NCBI GenBank assembly: GCA_046160245.1
Contig: JBJXGU010000164.1
Coordinates: 1 to 10,037, forward strand
From: JAJTFW01 sp046160245
Lineage (GTDB): Bacteria; Bacteroidota; Bacteroidia; AKYH767-A; OLB10
Reading direction: 5' to 3'
Length of the DNA: 10,037 nt
Shown here: in pieces, positions 1-6,555 of the stretch
How positions within the stretch are numbered: position 1 is the stretch's first letter
How the letters are laid out: each line of letters begins with the position of its first letter
Notes under the pieces: generated by a model
Database searches by the model: none
Told to the model about the DNA's origin: nothing
What the model saw: only the letters and a program-made list of their open reading frames with translations
Position numbers and translations under genes: made by a program

Positions 1-407
1 CCAGCAAGATTAACTGAATTGGCAAGTATCACATGATTCCCAATGATGCAATCGTGTGCAATATGCACGTAAGCCATCAATAAACAATTCTGACCCACTT
101 CCGATCTACCCATAGCTGAAGTCCCTCGGTTAAGCGTGACGCATTCACGGATGGTAGAATTGTTTCCGATTACAGCAGTTGTTTCTTCTCCGCTAAATTT
201 TAAATCTTGTGGAATGGCAGCAATAACAGCTCCCGGAAAAATTTTACAATTAGATCCAATCCTAGCTCCATCATAAATGGTTACGTTAGATCCAATCCAT
301 GTGTTATCTCCAATCTCTACATCACCATGTATGCAGGTAAAGGGATCAACGGTAACGTTGTTTCCGAGTTTTGCCTTAGGATGGATGAAAGCGAGAGAAC
401 TTAACAT
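1..407 (-). CDS. lpxA: UDP-N-acetylglucosamine O-acyltransferase LpxA, N-terminal part (cut by window edge)
   Basis: LpxA transfers a 3-hydroxyacyl chain from acyl-ACP to the 3-OH of UDP-GlcNAc, the first step of lipid A synthesis, in the cytoplasm as a homotrimer. About 135 codons are visible; a complete LpxA has about 260. The translation begins MLSSLAFIHPKAKLG and shows hexapeptide left-handed beta-helix repeats (I-G-x-x-x/V pattern), the family motif FPGAVIAAIPQDLKF near residues 57-71, RECVTLNRGT at 87-96, and LLMAYVHIAHDC at 109-120. H118 matches the catalytic histidine of the family (E. coli H125). The ATG shares its A with the TAA stop of lpxC-fabZ (TAATG), so translation is probably coupled to the upstream gene. 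The C-terminus lies beyond base 1. Identification is secure; the completeness of the rest cannot be judged. Confidence 0.96.
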   Translation of the reverse strand, partial: MLSSLAFIHPKAKLGNNVTVDPFTCIHGDVEIGDNTWIGSNVTIYDGARIGSNCKIFPGAVIAAIPQDLKFSGEETTAVIGNNSTIRECVTLNRGTSAMGRSEVGQNCLLMAYVHIAHDCIIGNHVILANSVNLA

Positions 408-1798
408 TAGCTTTTCTTTACAATTTGTGCCATCATTTCGGCTTCCATAACTACTTTGTCACCAACAATGGCTTCCCCTTTCATATGGCAAATTCCTCTG
501 CGGATGGGACTGATTAATTTTAAATCGAAAATGACGGTGTCGCCAGGCATTACTTTTTGTTTGAATCGAGCTTCATTTATTTTCATGAAGTAGGTCCAGT
601 AATTCTCCGGATCGGGAACTGTATTTAATACTAAAATTCCTCCCGTTTGCGCCATCGCTTCAATTAATAATACACCGGGCATTACAGGGTTTTCGGGAAA
701 GTGACCTTGAAAAAACCATTCGTTCATGGTCACATTTTTTACACCTACCACGCGATCTGCTTCCAGTTCCATGATCTTGTCGATCAATAAAAATGGAATG
801 CGATGCGGTAACATTTTTGTGATTTTGTTAATGTCGTAAACAGGGGTAGCATTCAAATCATACGTACGTACTTTTTGATTGCGATCACGTTTGATTACTT
901 CCTTAATCACTTTGGCGAACTCTACATTCGCAGCATGTCCTGGACGCGCTGCTAAAATATGTCCCTGAAAAGGCATACCAACTAATGCAAAATCTCCAAT
1001 GATGTCTAAGAGTTTATGTCGAGCAGGTTCGTTTTGAAAATGCAATTGAACATTATTCAAAATTCCTTTTTCTTTTACTTCTACACGCGGTTTGTTAAAG
1101 AGCTTTGCTAACTCATCTAGTTTTTCCTGGCTAATCTCACGATCTACCACCACAATAGCATTGTTTAAATCTCCGCCTTTAATCAAATCATGTTTAACTA
1201 ACGATTCCAGTTCATGTAAAAAACAAAAAGTGCGGCATGGACCAAAGTCTTTTTGAAACTCTTCCATTTTATGCAATTGAGCATGTTGAGTTCCTAATAC
1301 CGGACTGTTGTAATCCACCATCACCGTGATTCTATACTCAGGACTTGGTACCGCTAACATTTCAACATTACGAGAAGGCTCTTCATACGAAAGTACTTCG
1401 TTTAACACGTACACTTCTCGCTCTGCATCTTGTTCTTCAAACCCCACTGATAACAATGCTTCCACAAAGGGAGCAGAACTACCATCCATAATGGGAACTT
1501 CAGGCCCATCTACTTCAATAATAATATTGTCTAATTGCAATCCAACTAAAGCCGCTAAAGCATGCTCAGTAGTACTAATTCTTGCTCCGTTTTGTTGGAG
1601 TGTAGTGCCACGCGATGTGTCAACCACGTTGAATGCATCTACATCAATTACCGGACTTCCTTCGATGTCGGTTCTCACAAATTTGTACCAATGATTTTCG
1701 GGTGCCGGCTTAAATGTTAAGTTGACTTTTGCTCCAGTATGTAATCCAACTCCAGAAACGGTAATCGGTTTTTTAATCGTCTTTTGTTTTTGCGACAT
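407..1798 (-). CDS. lpxC-fabZ: Bifunctional UDP-3-O-acyl-N-acetylglucosamine deacetylase / 3-hydroxyacyl-ACP dehydratase (LpxC-FabZ fusion)
   Basis: A 463-residue fusion. Residues 1-310 are LpxC, the zinc deacetylase that commits UDP-GlcNAc to lipid A. It has SGVGLHTG at 14-22, TTEHA with E78 and zinc ligand H79, HKLLD with zinc ligands H261 and D265, and general acid/base H288 in ARPGHAAN. Residues about 318-463 are FabZ, a hot-dog-fold dehydratase acting on 3-hydroxyacyl-ACP in fatty-acid elongation. It has LPHRIPFLLID at 330-340, the catalytic histidine H366 in QGHFPENPVMPG and the catalytic glutamate E380 in LLIEAMAQ. All key residues of both enzymes are present, so both halves should be active. 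The length equals LpxC (about 305) plus FabZ (about 145). The fusion is known in Bacteroidota and relatives. The ATG at 1798 lies 9 bases after the lpxD stop, and the gene overlaps lpxA by one base. Confidence 0.98.
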   Translation of the reverse strand: MSQKQKTIKKPITVSGVGLHTGAKVNLTFKPAPENHWYKFVRTDIEGSPVIDVDAFNVVDTSRGTTLQQNGARISTTEHALAALVGLQLDNIIIEVDGPEVPIMDGSSAPFVEALLSVGFEEQDAEREVYVLNEVLSYEEPSRNVEMLAVPSPEYRITVMVDYNSPVLGTQHAQLHKMEEFQKDFGPCRTFCFLHELESLVKHDLIKGGDLNNAIVVVDREISQEKLDELAKLFNKPRVEVKEKGILNNVQLHFQNEPARHKLLDIIGDFALVGMPFQGHILAARPGHAANVEFAKVIKEVIKRDRNQKVRTYDLNATPVYDINKITKMLPHRIPFLLIDKIMELEADRVVGVKNVTMNEWFFQGHFPENPVMPGVLLIEAMAQTGGILVLNTVPDPENYWTYFMKINEARFKQKVMPGDTVIFDLKLISPIRRGICHMKGEAIVGDKVVMEAEMMAQIVKKS

Positions 1799-1807
1799 GC
1801 TCTTTGA

Positions 1808-2848
1808 TCAGGTAGAAGTAGATCTAATTTCTGCTAACGTTCTTTGTAACTCTATAATTTTTTTCTCTAGTTCAGGAAGCTTACGGAAAAGAACATAGGT
1901 GCGTTTGTAATCACCAATATTAAATGCCGGCGATCCTTGTAAAATTTCTCCGGGAGTATTCACTGAACTTCCTACTCCTGATTGTGCAGCGATTTTAACA
2001 CCATCTGCAATTTGAATATGTCCAACAATACCAACTTGTCCACCGATCATGCAGTTTTTACCAATTTTAGTAGATCCTGCAATACCAGTTTGAGCCGCTA
2101 TCACTGTATTCTCACCAATCTCTACATTGTGAGCAATCTGAATCAGGTTGTCCAACTTCACACCTTTGCGAATGATCGTACTTCCTAAAGTCGCTCTGTC
2201 AATGGTGGTGTTTGAACCCACTTCAACCAAATCCTCGATAATTACATTTCCAATTTGTGCCACTTTTTGCAAGCTGCCATTGTTTGGTTGAAATCCAAAT
2301 CCATCTCCCCCCACTACAACGCCCGAATGCAATGTCACATTTTTTCCGATGATACAATCAGAATAAACTTTCACTCCCGGAAAGAGAGTAGTGTCATCCC
2401 CAATCACACAATTGTCGCCAACATAAACATTCGGATATATTTTAACACGGTTCCCTAAAGTAACTCCCTTGCCCACGTAGGCAAAAGTTCCCAGGTACAA
2501 ATCATCACCATGTGTTGACGAAGCATCGATGAAAGAATTTGCTTCGATGCCTATTTTATTTCTTTTGATGGTATTATAGACTTCTAAAAGCTTAGCAAAA
2601 CTTTGTGCTGCATTCTCCACACGAACCATCGTTGCTTTCACTTCCTTTTCAGGAACAAAATCGTTGTTTACAATAACGATAGAAGCATCGGTTGTGTAAA
2701 CATAGGGGGTGTAGATAGGATTGGCGAGGAAAGAAAGAGAACCTGAAGTTCCTTCTTCAATCTTCGAAAGGCGAGAAACTTTCTCACTCGGATTCCCTTC
2801 TATTGTTCCCTGAAGAAGATCGGCGATTTGTTGCGCGGTAAATTCCAT
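1808..2848 (-). CDS. lpxD: UDP-3-O-(3-hydroxyacyl)glucosamine N-acyltransferase LpxD
   Basis: LpxD adds the N-linked 3-hydroxyacyl chain to UDP-3-O-acylglucosamine, the third lipid A step, as a cytoplasmic trimer using acyl-ACP. The 346-residue product is about the family's usual length. Residues 1-100 form the N-terminal uridine-binding domain (FTAQQIADLLQG at the start). About 100-305 is a left-handed beta-helix of hexapeptide repeats, and the C-terminal 40 residues are helical. Motifs seen are HSGVVVGGDGFGF, GSNTTIDRATLG and NLIQIAHNVEIG. The histidine of the last, H240, matches catalytic H239 of E. coli. I chose the ATG at 2848. An in-frame TTG at 2860 would add only MQAV, and relatives begin MEFTAQQ or similar. 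It lies about 57 bases after the HD gene and 9 bases before lpxC-fabZ, in one operon. Confidence 0.96.
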   Translation of the reverse strand: MEFTAQQIADLLQGTIEGNPSEKVSRLSKIEEGTSGSLSFLANPIYTPYVYTTDASIVIVNNDFVPEKEVKATMVRVENAAQSFAKLLEVYNTIKRNKIGIEANSFIDASSTHGDDLYLGTFAYVGKGVTLGNRVKIYPNVYVGDNCVIGDDTTLFPGVKVYSDCIIGKNVTLHSGVVVGGDGFGFQPNNGSLQKVAQIGNVIIEDLVEVGSNTTIDRATLGSTIIRKGVKLDNLIQIAHNVEIGENTVIAAQTGIAGSTKIGKNCMIGGQVGIVGHIQIADGVKIAAQSGVGSSVNTPGEILQGSPAFNIGDYKRTYVLFRKLPELEKKIIELQRTLAEIRSTST

Positions 2849-2905
2849 AACAGCCTGCAAATTTAAGAATTATTTGTTGAGAATGTTTGTTGGGCAAGGA
2901 ATAAA

Positions 2906-4147
2906 TCACTGCTTATCAATCAACTCTTGAAGAGCGCAAATATAGTGCTTCTGAATGGGCGAAGAGAGTACTGCAACGTCCATCTGATCACTGGCTGCTG
3001 AGAGCTCTACCAAAGATCCATCTCTGTAAAGAATCTGAATAGGTTCACCAGTAGGGTCATAGGCGGAATTGCTGATGGATCCGCTGAATGCAAAGTAGGT
3101 ACTGTCGTGCTGACTAATGCCAAATATTGACATGGCTTTCTCTTGGTATTCTTTTAAATCTTCAGGCGTTATGGGATCTTTCCGTAATCGAATTTTATAC
3201 AAATTTCGATTGACCATGCCTTTGCAAAGCCGACTTAGAACAATATCCGAATGATTAGCCCATACTTTTATGGATGTAAACACATCATAATCATCCAGAT
3301 TGGCGTATTTTTCGAGTAAGTCAGCATTGTTCTGAAGATCAATTGATGAAACTTTGTTCTTCAAAAAATAGAGCAAAGGCTCAGTCGCAAAAAGATTTTC
3401 ACCTCTTCCGATAAGTTCTTTCGCTCGATCCAAAATATTCACCAGCAATTGCTCAGCGGCTAATACCGTTTTGTGGAGGTACACTTGCCAGTACATGAGT
3501 CGGCGAGCTAAAATGAATTTTTCAATAGAATAAACTCCTTTTTCCTCAACTACTAATCGATCGTTATGGACATCCAACATTTTTATAATTCGTTGAGCGC
3601 CAATAGTTCCTTCTAAAACTCCTGTGTAGAAACTATCTCGGTTCAAATAATCCAATCGGTCCATGTCCAACTGACTGGAAATCATCTGATGTAGAAACTT
3701 TTTAGCATAAGTCCCTTTAAAAATTTCAATCGCTAAATCGAGTTGACCTTTAAATTCAATATTCAATTTCTCCATGAATAGCAGCGAAACTTTTTCATGG
3801 TTAATGCCAGAAATCAAGCTATGCTCAAGGGCGTGGGAGAAGGGGCTATGTCCTATATCGTGTAGCAAAATCGCAAATTCTACCGCTAAAGCTTCTTCAG
3901 GAGTAATTTCAATATTCTTCGAGCGCAATGACTCAATAGATTGAGTGGTAAGGTGCAAGGCGCCAAGGGCATGATGAAAACGGGTATGCAAAGCACCCGG
4001 GTAAACCATATGTCCCAAACCTAACTGGCGAATCCTTCTCAAGCGCTGAAACCATGCATGTTCAATCAAATCATGAATTAATGGATGCGGAATCGTGATA
4101 AACCCGTAAACGGGGTCGTTAAATATTTTCTTCTTGTTGGTTTTCAA
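2906..4147 (-). CDS. HD-domain phosphohydrolase (SAMHD1/dGTPase-like)
   Basis: A 413-residue soluble protein of the HD superfamily, related to YdhJ-type bacterial proteins and more distantly to dNTP triphosphohydrolases such as SAMHD1. The N-terminus (NDPVYGFITIP, residues 10-20) is typical. The metal-binding set is visible: HTRFHHALG at 54-62 (H59), the HD pair H96-D97 in LLHDIGHSPFSH, and DMDRLDYLNRD at 161-171 with the conserved aspartates. There is no signal peptide or membrane segment. The substrate cannot be read from sequence; a phosphomonoester or nucleotide is possible and dNTPase activity is unproven. The first usable start after an in-frame TAA is TTG at 4147, giving MKTNKKKIFNDP; no ATG lies nearby in frame, and no clear Shine-Dalgarno is seen. 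It leads the lpx operon. I recall this gene next to lpxD in many Bacteroidota, but a link to lipid A is inference. Confidence 0.9.
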   Translation of the reverse strand: MKTNKKKIFNDPVYGFITIPHPLIHDLIEHAWFQRLRRIRQLGLGHMVYPGALHTRFHHALGALHLTTQSIESLRSKNIEITPEEALAVEFAILLHDIGHSPFSHALEHSLISGINHEKVSLLFMEKLNIEFKGQLDLAIEIFKGTYAKKFLHQMISSQLDMDRLDYLNRDSFYTGVLEGTIGAQRIIKMLDVHNDRLVVEEKGVYSIEKFILARRLMYWQVYLHKTVLAAEQLLVNILDRAKELIGRGENLFATEPLLYFLKNKVSSIDLQNNADLLEKYANLDDYDVFTSIKVWANHSDIVLSRLCKGMVNRNLYKIRLRKDPITPEDLKEYQEKAMSIFGISQHDSTYFAFSGSISNSAYDPTGEPIQILYRDGSLVELSAASDQMDVAVLSSPIQKHYICALQELIDKQ

Positions 4148-4231
4148 AATGAATTAGAGAATTATAGGTGACGAAAATACTCTTTTACGAGGAGAATAAT
4201 TAATCCAACAAATGAAACTGTCTATTTAAAC

Positions 4232-4269
4232 GCAACGTTAGCAGCGGTCAGCAACGTTCGCTGCGGAAA
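4232..4269. repeat. Imperfect 19-base tandem direct repeat (GCAACGTT-nGCnGCGG)
   Basis: Two adjacent copies, 4232-4250 and 4251-4269, share GCAACGTT followed by one variable base, GC, one variable base and GCGG, so 14 of the first 16 positions match. GCAGCG at 4241-4246 can also pair with CGCTGC at 4259-4264, so the unit could fold as a small hairpin. Each AACGTT core is itself palindromic. It may be a pair of regulator half-sites or part of a dispersed repeat; the sequence alone does not decide. Confidence 0.6.
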
Positions 4270-4338
4270 TAAATCCGTGTAAATCATAATAATCCGCATT
4301 GCCAACTGAAGCAGTAGCGTAAGTTGGTGTCATCCGTG

Positions 4339-4357
4339 CCTGCCTGCCGCAGGCAGG
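4339..4357. repeat. Perfect GC-rich palindrome, 9-base arms around one base
   Basis: CCTGCCTGC at 4339-4347 and GCAGGCAGG at 4349-4357 are exact reverse complements around a single C. The 19 bases are far more GC-rich than the AT-rich spacer around them. A copy of ATCCGTG (4332-4338) abuts the palindrome, and ATCCGTG (4273-4279) and ATCCGC (4292-4297) lie upstream. Between them CCAACT (4302-4307) can pair with AGTTGG (4322-4327). I recall palindromes of this CTGCCTGC/GCAGGCAG type as dispersed repeats in Bacteroidota genomes. No T-run follows, so it does not look like an intrinsic terminator. Confidence 0.7.
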
Positions 4358-4520
4358 TTCCATTTGAAGAAGTCTAATGCTATCGGAATATCCTTGCTTA
4401 GTTAAATTTAATTTTGGAAGATGTATTGTTTCTTCATTTTTAAGCTATTAAGAACATTAAAATTTTCGACTGTACAATAAAATGAAAGTAAATCTTAAGG
4501 TGGATCTAAGCTGGTTCGAG

Positions 4521-4528
4521 TACTTTTG
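4521..4528 (+). promoter_or_regulatory. Candidate -7 box (TACTTTTG) for porX
   Basis: TACTTTTG fits the Bacteroidota sigma-A -7 consensus TAnnTTTG exactly and lies about 50 bases before the porX ATG, implying a leader of about 45 bases. A matching -33 TTG at the usual spacing is not present (TTA at 4495-4497 is the nearest). A second exact match, TAATTTTG at 4409-4416, would give a longer leader. Assignment is tentative. Confidence 0.35.
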
Positions 4529-4579
4529 TGGAAGAATAGTCGTTTTGATGGTTCTTGAATTGATAAAACTAGTTTAAAT

Positions 4580-6136
4580 ATGGAAAAAGTACAAATTCTC
4601 TGGGCTGATGATGAAATTGATTTGTTGAAGCCACATATCATGTTCTTAGAGAATAAAGGATATGAAGTGACTACAGCTAATAATGGTCGCGATGCTGTGG
4701 AGCTTGTGAAAGCGAAAGAATATGACATAATTTTTTTAGATGAAAACATGCCCGGAATTAGTGGTTTGGAAACGTTGATGCAAATAAAAAATTTGCGAAG
4801 CACTGTTCCGGTAGTGATGATTACTAAAAATGAAGCCGAAGAAATCATGGAGGAAGCGATCGGTGGGAAGATTGCCGATTATCTCATCAAACCAGTAAAT
4901 CCAAATCAGATTTTATTGTCACTCAAGAAAAATTTAGATGATAAGCGGTTGATTTCCGAAAAAACTTCTCAAAGTTACCAGCAAGAATTTCGTCAAATCG
5001 GAATGTCGATGAGCGACCGATTGAGTTGGAATGAATGGGTGGATGTGTATAAGAAATTAGTGTATTGGGAGATTGAATTGGAAGCATCGAAAGATCCAAG
5101 TATGTATGATATTTTAACTATGCAGAAGTCGGAAGCGAATCATCTGTTTAGCAAGTTTGTTGAAAATAATTATTTGGGATGGTTTAAAAATCAAGACACA
5201 GCGCCATTGTTATCGCATGAGTTGATGCGACGAAAAGCATTTCCATTAGTAGATCAATCGGAAGAGCCTGTATTCTTTTTGTTGATTGATAATTTACGCT
5301 ATGATCAATGGAAAGTAATTCAGCCAGCGATTCAAGAATTATTTAAAATTGTGGAGGAAGACACTTACTGCAGTATTTTGCCAACGGCAACGCAGTATGC
5401 AAGAAATGCGATTTTCTCAGGGATGATGCCATCAGAAATTCAAAAGCGTTTTCCCGATAAATGGATCAATGACGATGAAGAAGAGGGAAAGAATAATTTT
5501 GAAGAAGATTTTTTAGTCGATCAGATTCAACGATTGCGTAAAACCTATAAGCACTCCTATACAAAAGTGACAAATTTAGATGCCGGAAAAGCATTGGTGG
5601 ATCAAGTGCCCAATATGTTTCGAAATAAATTAAATGTGATTGTCTATAATTTTGTAGATATGTTGTCGCATGCTCGAACCGATATGAAAGTAATTAAAGA
5701 ATTGGCTCAAGATGAAAAAGGCTATCGTTCCATCACACGCTCTTGGTTTGAACATTCTCCACTTCTTGAAACTTTAAAAAGAATAGCAGAGAAGCCAGCG
5801 AAAGTAATTATCACCACCGATCATGGAACCATTCGCGTGAAGGATCCATCAAAAATTATTGGTGATAGAAATACAAACACCAATTTGAGATATAAGTTAG
5901 GTAAGAATCTTAACTATGAGAAAAAAGATGTGTTGGAAATTAGAAATCCGTCGGAAGCTTTTTTGCCGAAAGTAAATGTAAGTACCGCGTATGTATTTGT
6001 AAAAGGCGATAAGTTTTTCGCCTACCCAAACAACTTTAATTACTACGCCAATTTTTATAAGGATACATTTCAGCATGGAGGAATTTCGCCAGAGGAAATG
6101 ATTATCCCTGTTATCACATTGCAAAGCAAGGCATGA
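4580..6136 (+). CDS. porX: PorX: T9SS response regulator with receiver and PglZ (alkaline phosphatase-like) domains
   Basis: A 518-residue two-domain regulator. Residues 1-120 are a CheY-like receiver. The acidic pocket is D10, D11 and E12 in WADDEID, the phospho-acceptor is D54 in FLDENMPG, and T82 and K104 (IKP) complete the switch set. A helical linker follows to about 205. From about 225 to 512 lies a PglZ domain of the alkaline phosphatase superfamily. It has D237 in LLIDNLRYDQW, T269/T271 in TATQYAR, D360 and H364 in FVDMLSHA, D414-H415 in TTDHG, and H499 in QHGG: a complete metal-site set. In Porphyromonas and Flavobacterium, PorX works with the kinase PorY and is needed for type IX secretion, and its PglZ domain has been reported as a zinc-dependent phosphodiesterase. 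There is no DNA-binding domain. No porY is in the window. The stop overlaps the tsaE start by four bases (ATGA). Identification is firm. Confidence 0.95.
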   Translation: MEKVQILWADDEIDLLKPHIMFLENKGYEVTTANNGRDAVELVKAKEYDIIFLDENMPGISGLETLMQIKNLRSTVPVVMITKNEAEEIMEEAIGGKIADYLIKPVNPNQILLSLKKNLDDKRLISEKTSQSYQQEFRQIGMSMSDRLSWNEWVDVYKKLVYWEIELEASKDPSMYDILTMQKSEANHLFSKFVENNYLGWFKNQDTAPLLSHELMRRKAFPLVDQSEEPVFFLLIDNLRYDQWKVIQPAIQELFKIVEEDTYCSILPTATQYARNAIFSGMMPSEIQKRFPDKWINDDEEEGKNNFEEDFLVDQIQRLRKTYKHSYTKVTNLDAGKALVDQVPNMFRNKLNVIVYNFVDMLSHARTDMKVIKELAQDEKGYRSITRSWFEHSPLLETLKRIAEKPAKVIITTDHGTIRVKDPSKIIGDRNTNTNLRYKLGKNLNYEKKDVLEIRNPSEAFLPKVNVSTAYVFVKGDKFFAYPNNFNYYANFYKDTFQHGGISPEEMIIPVITLQSKA

Positions 6137-6555
6137 AAAAAGAGTGGGATGCTACGGAACTAAAGGATCTGGATAGTATTGCCAAAGAACTATTGGAGTT
6201 CATTGGAGATCACCGTGTACTTTGTTTTTACGGCGAATTAGGTGCAGGTAAAACTACCTTCATTAAAGCTATTTGTCGACAATTGGGCGTAAACGATGCC
6301 GTGCAAAGTCCGACCTTTTCAATTGTGAATGAGTACAAAGCAAGTGGTGGTGAGCCTATTTATCATTTCGATTTCTATCGGTTGAAAACTGAGGAAGAAG
6401 CTTATGATTTAGGGTACGAACAGTATCTATTCTCTAACTATTTTTGTTTTATTGAATGGCCGGAAAAGGTGGAAGATTTATTGAATCTAAAAAAAGTAGA
6501 TCTTTATCTAAGTTTTGCCGATGCCAAGCGTCAAATAAAATGTGAATATGACTAG
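6133..6555 (+). CDS. tsaE: tRNA threonylcarbamoyladenosine biosynthesis ATPase TsaE
   Basis: TsaE is the small ATPase that works with TsaD and TsaB to make N6-threonylcarbamoyladenosine at position 37 of ANN-decoding tRNAs, in the cytoplasm. The 140-residue product is of normal family length. It shows the P-loop GELGAGKTT at 34-42, SPTFSIVNEY at 59-68, HFDFYRL at 78-84, and IEWPEK at 107-112 with the conserved tryptophan. Every family landmark I know is intact. The ATG sits in the ATGA overlap with the porX stop, and the gene's end overlaps the next gene by eight bases, so the three genes are probably co-translated. A functional tie between t6A synthesis and PorX is not evident; operon sharing may only be positional. 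Confidence 0.95.
   Translation: MKKEWDATELKDLDSIAKELLEFIGDHRVLCFYGELGAGKTTFIKAICRQLGVNDAVQSPTFSIVNEYKASGGEPIYHFDFYRLKTEEEAYDLGYEQYLFSNYFCFIEWPEKVEDLLNLKKVDLYLSFADAKRQIKCEYD

Larger units (their letters stand above)
4148..4579. other. Divergent intergenic region between the HD gene and porX
   Basis: This 432-base spacer holds no gene I can support; the open frames in it are very short or shadows. The left 80 bases are AT-rich and must carry the start signals for the minus-strand HD-lpx operon. The closest to a Bacteroidota -7 box there is TATTTTCG (minus strand, 4179-4172), one mismatch from TAnnTTTG, with no well-spaced TTG upstream. Bases 4232-4357 hold a dense set of repeats and palindromes listed separately. 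Bases 4380-4579 are AT-rich again and contain two exact TAnnTTTG words on the plus strand (4409-4416 and 4521-4528), either of which could serve porX. Elsewhere in this window genes within each operon overlap or sit less than 60 bases apart, so the length of this spacer stands out. Confidence 0.8.

Noticed and set aside
2858..2865. TAAATTTG on the minus strand as a -7 box for lpxD
   Set aside because: It matches TAnnTTTG but lies only about 10 bases before the lpxD ATG with no TTG at the right distance upstream; the word is common in AT-rich gaps.
4339..4357. GC-rich palindrome as an intrinsic terminator
   Set aside because: No T-run follows on either strand and no gene ends near it; both flanking genes start away from the spacer.
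4421..4480. Small plus-strand ORF of 19 codons (MYCFFIFKLL...) in the divergent spacer
   Set aside because: Very short, no ribosome binding site, no conserved feature, AT-rich composition expected to give such frames by chance.
4495..4848. Minus-strand ORF of 117 codons overlapping the porX start
   Set aside because: It overlaps the well-conserved receiver domain of porX and shows no recognisable domain; a shadow.
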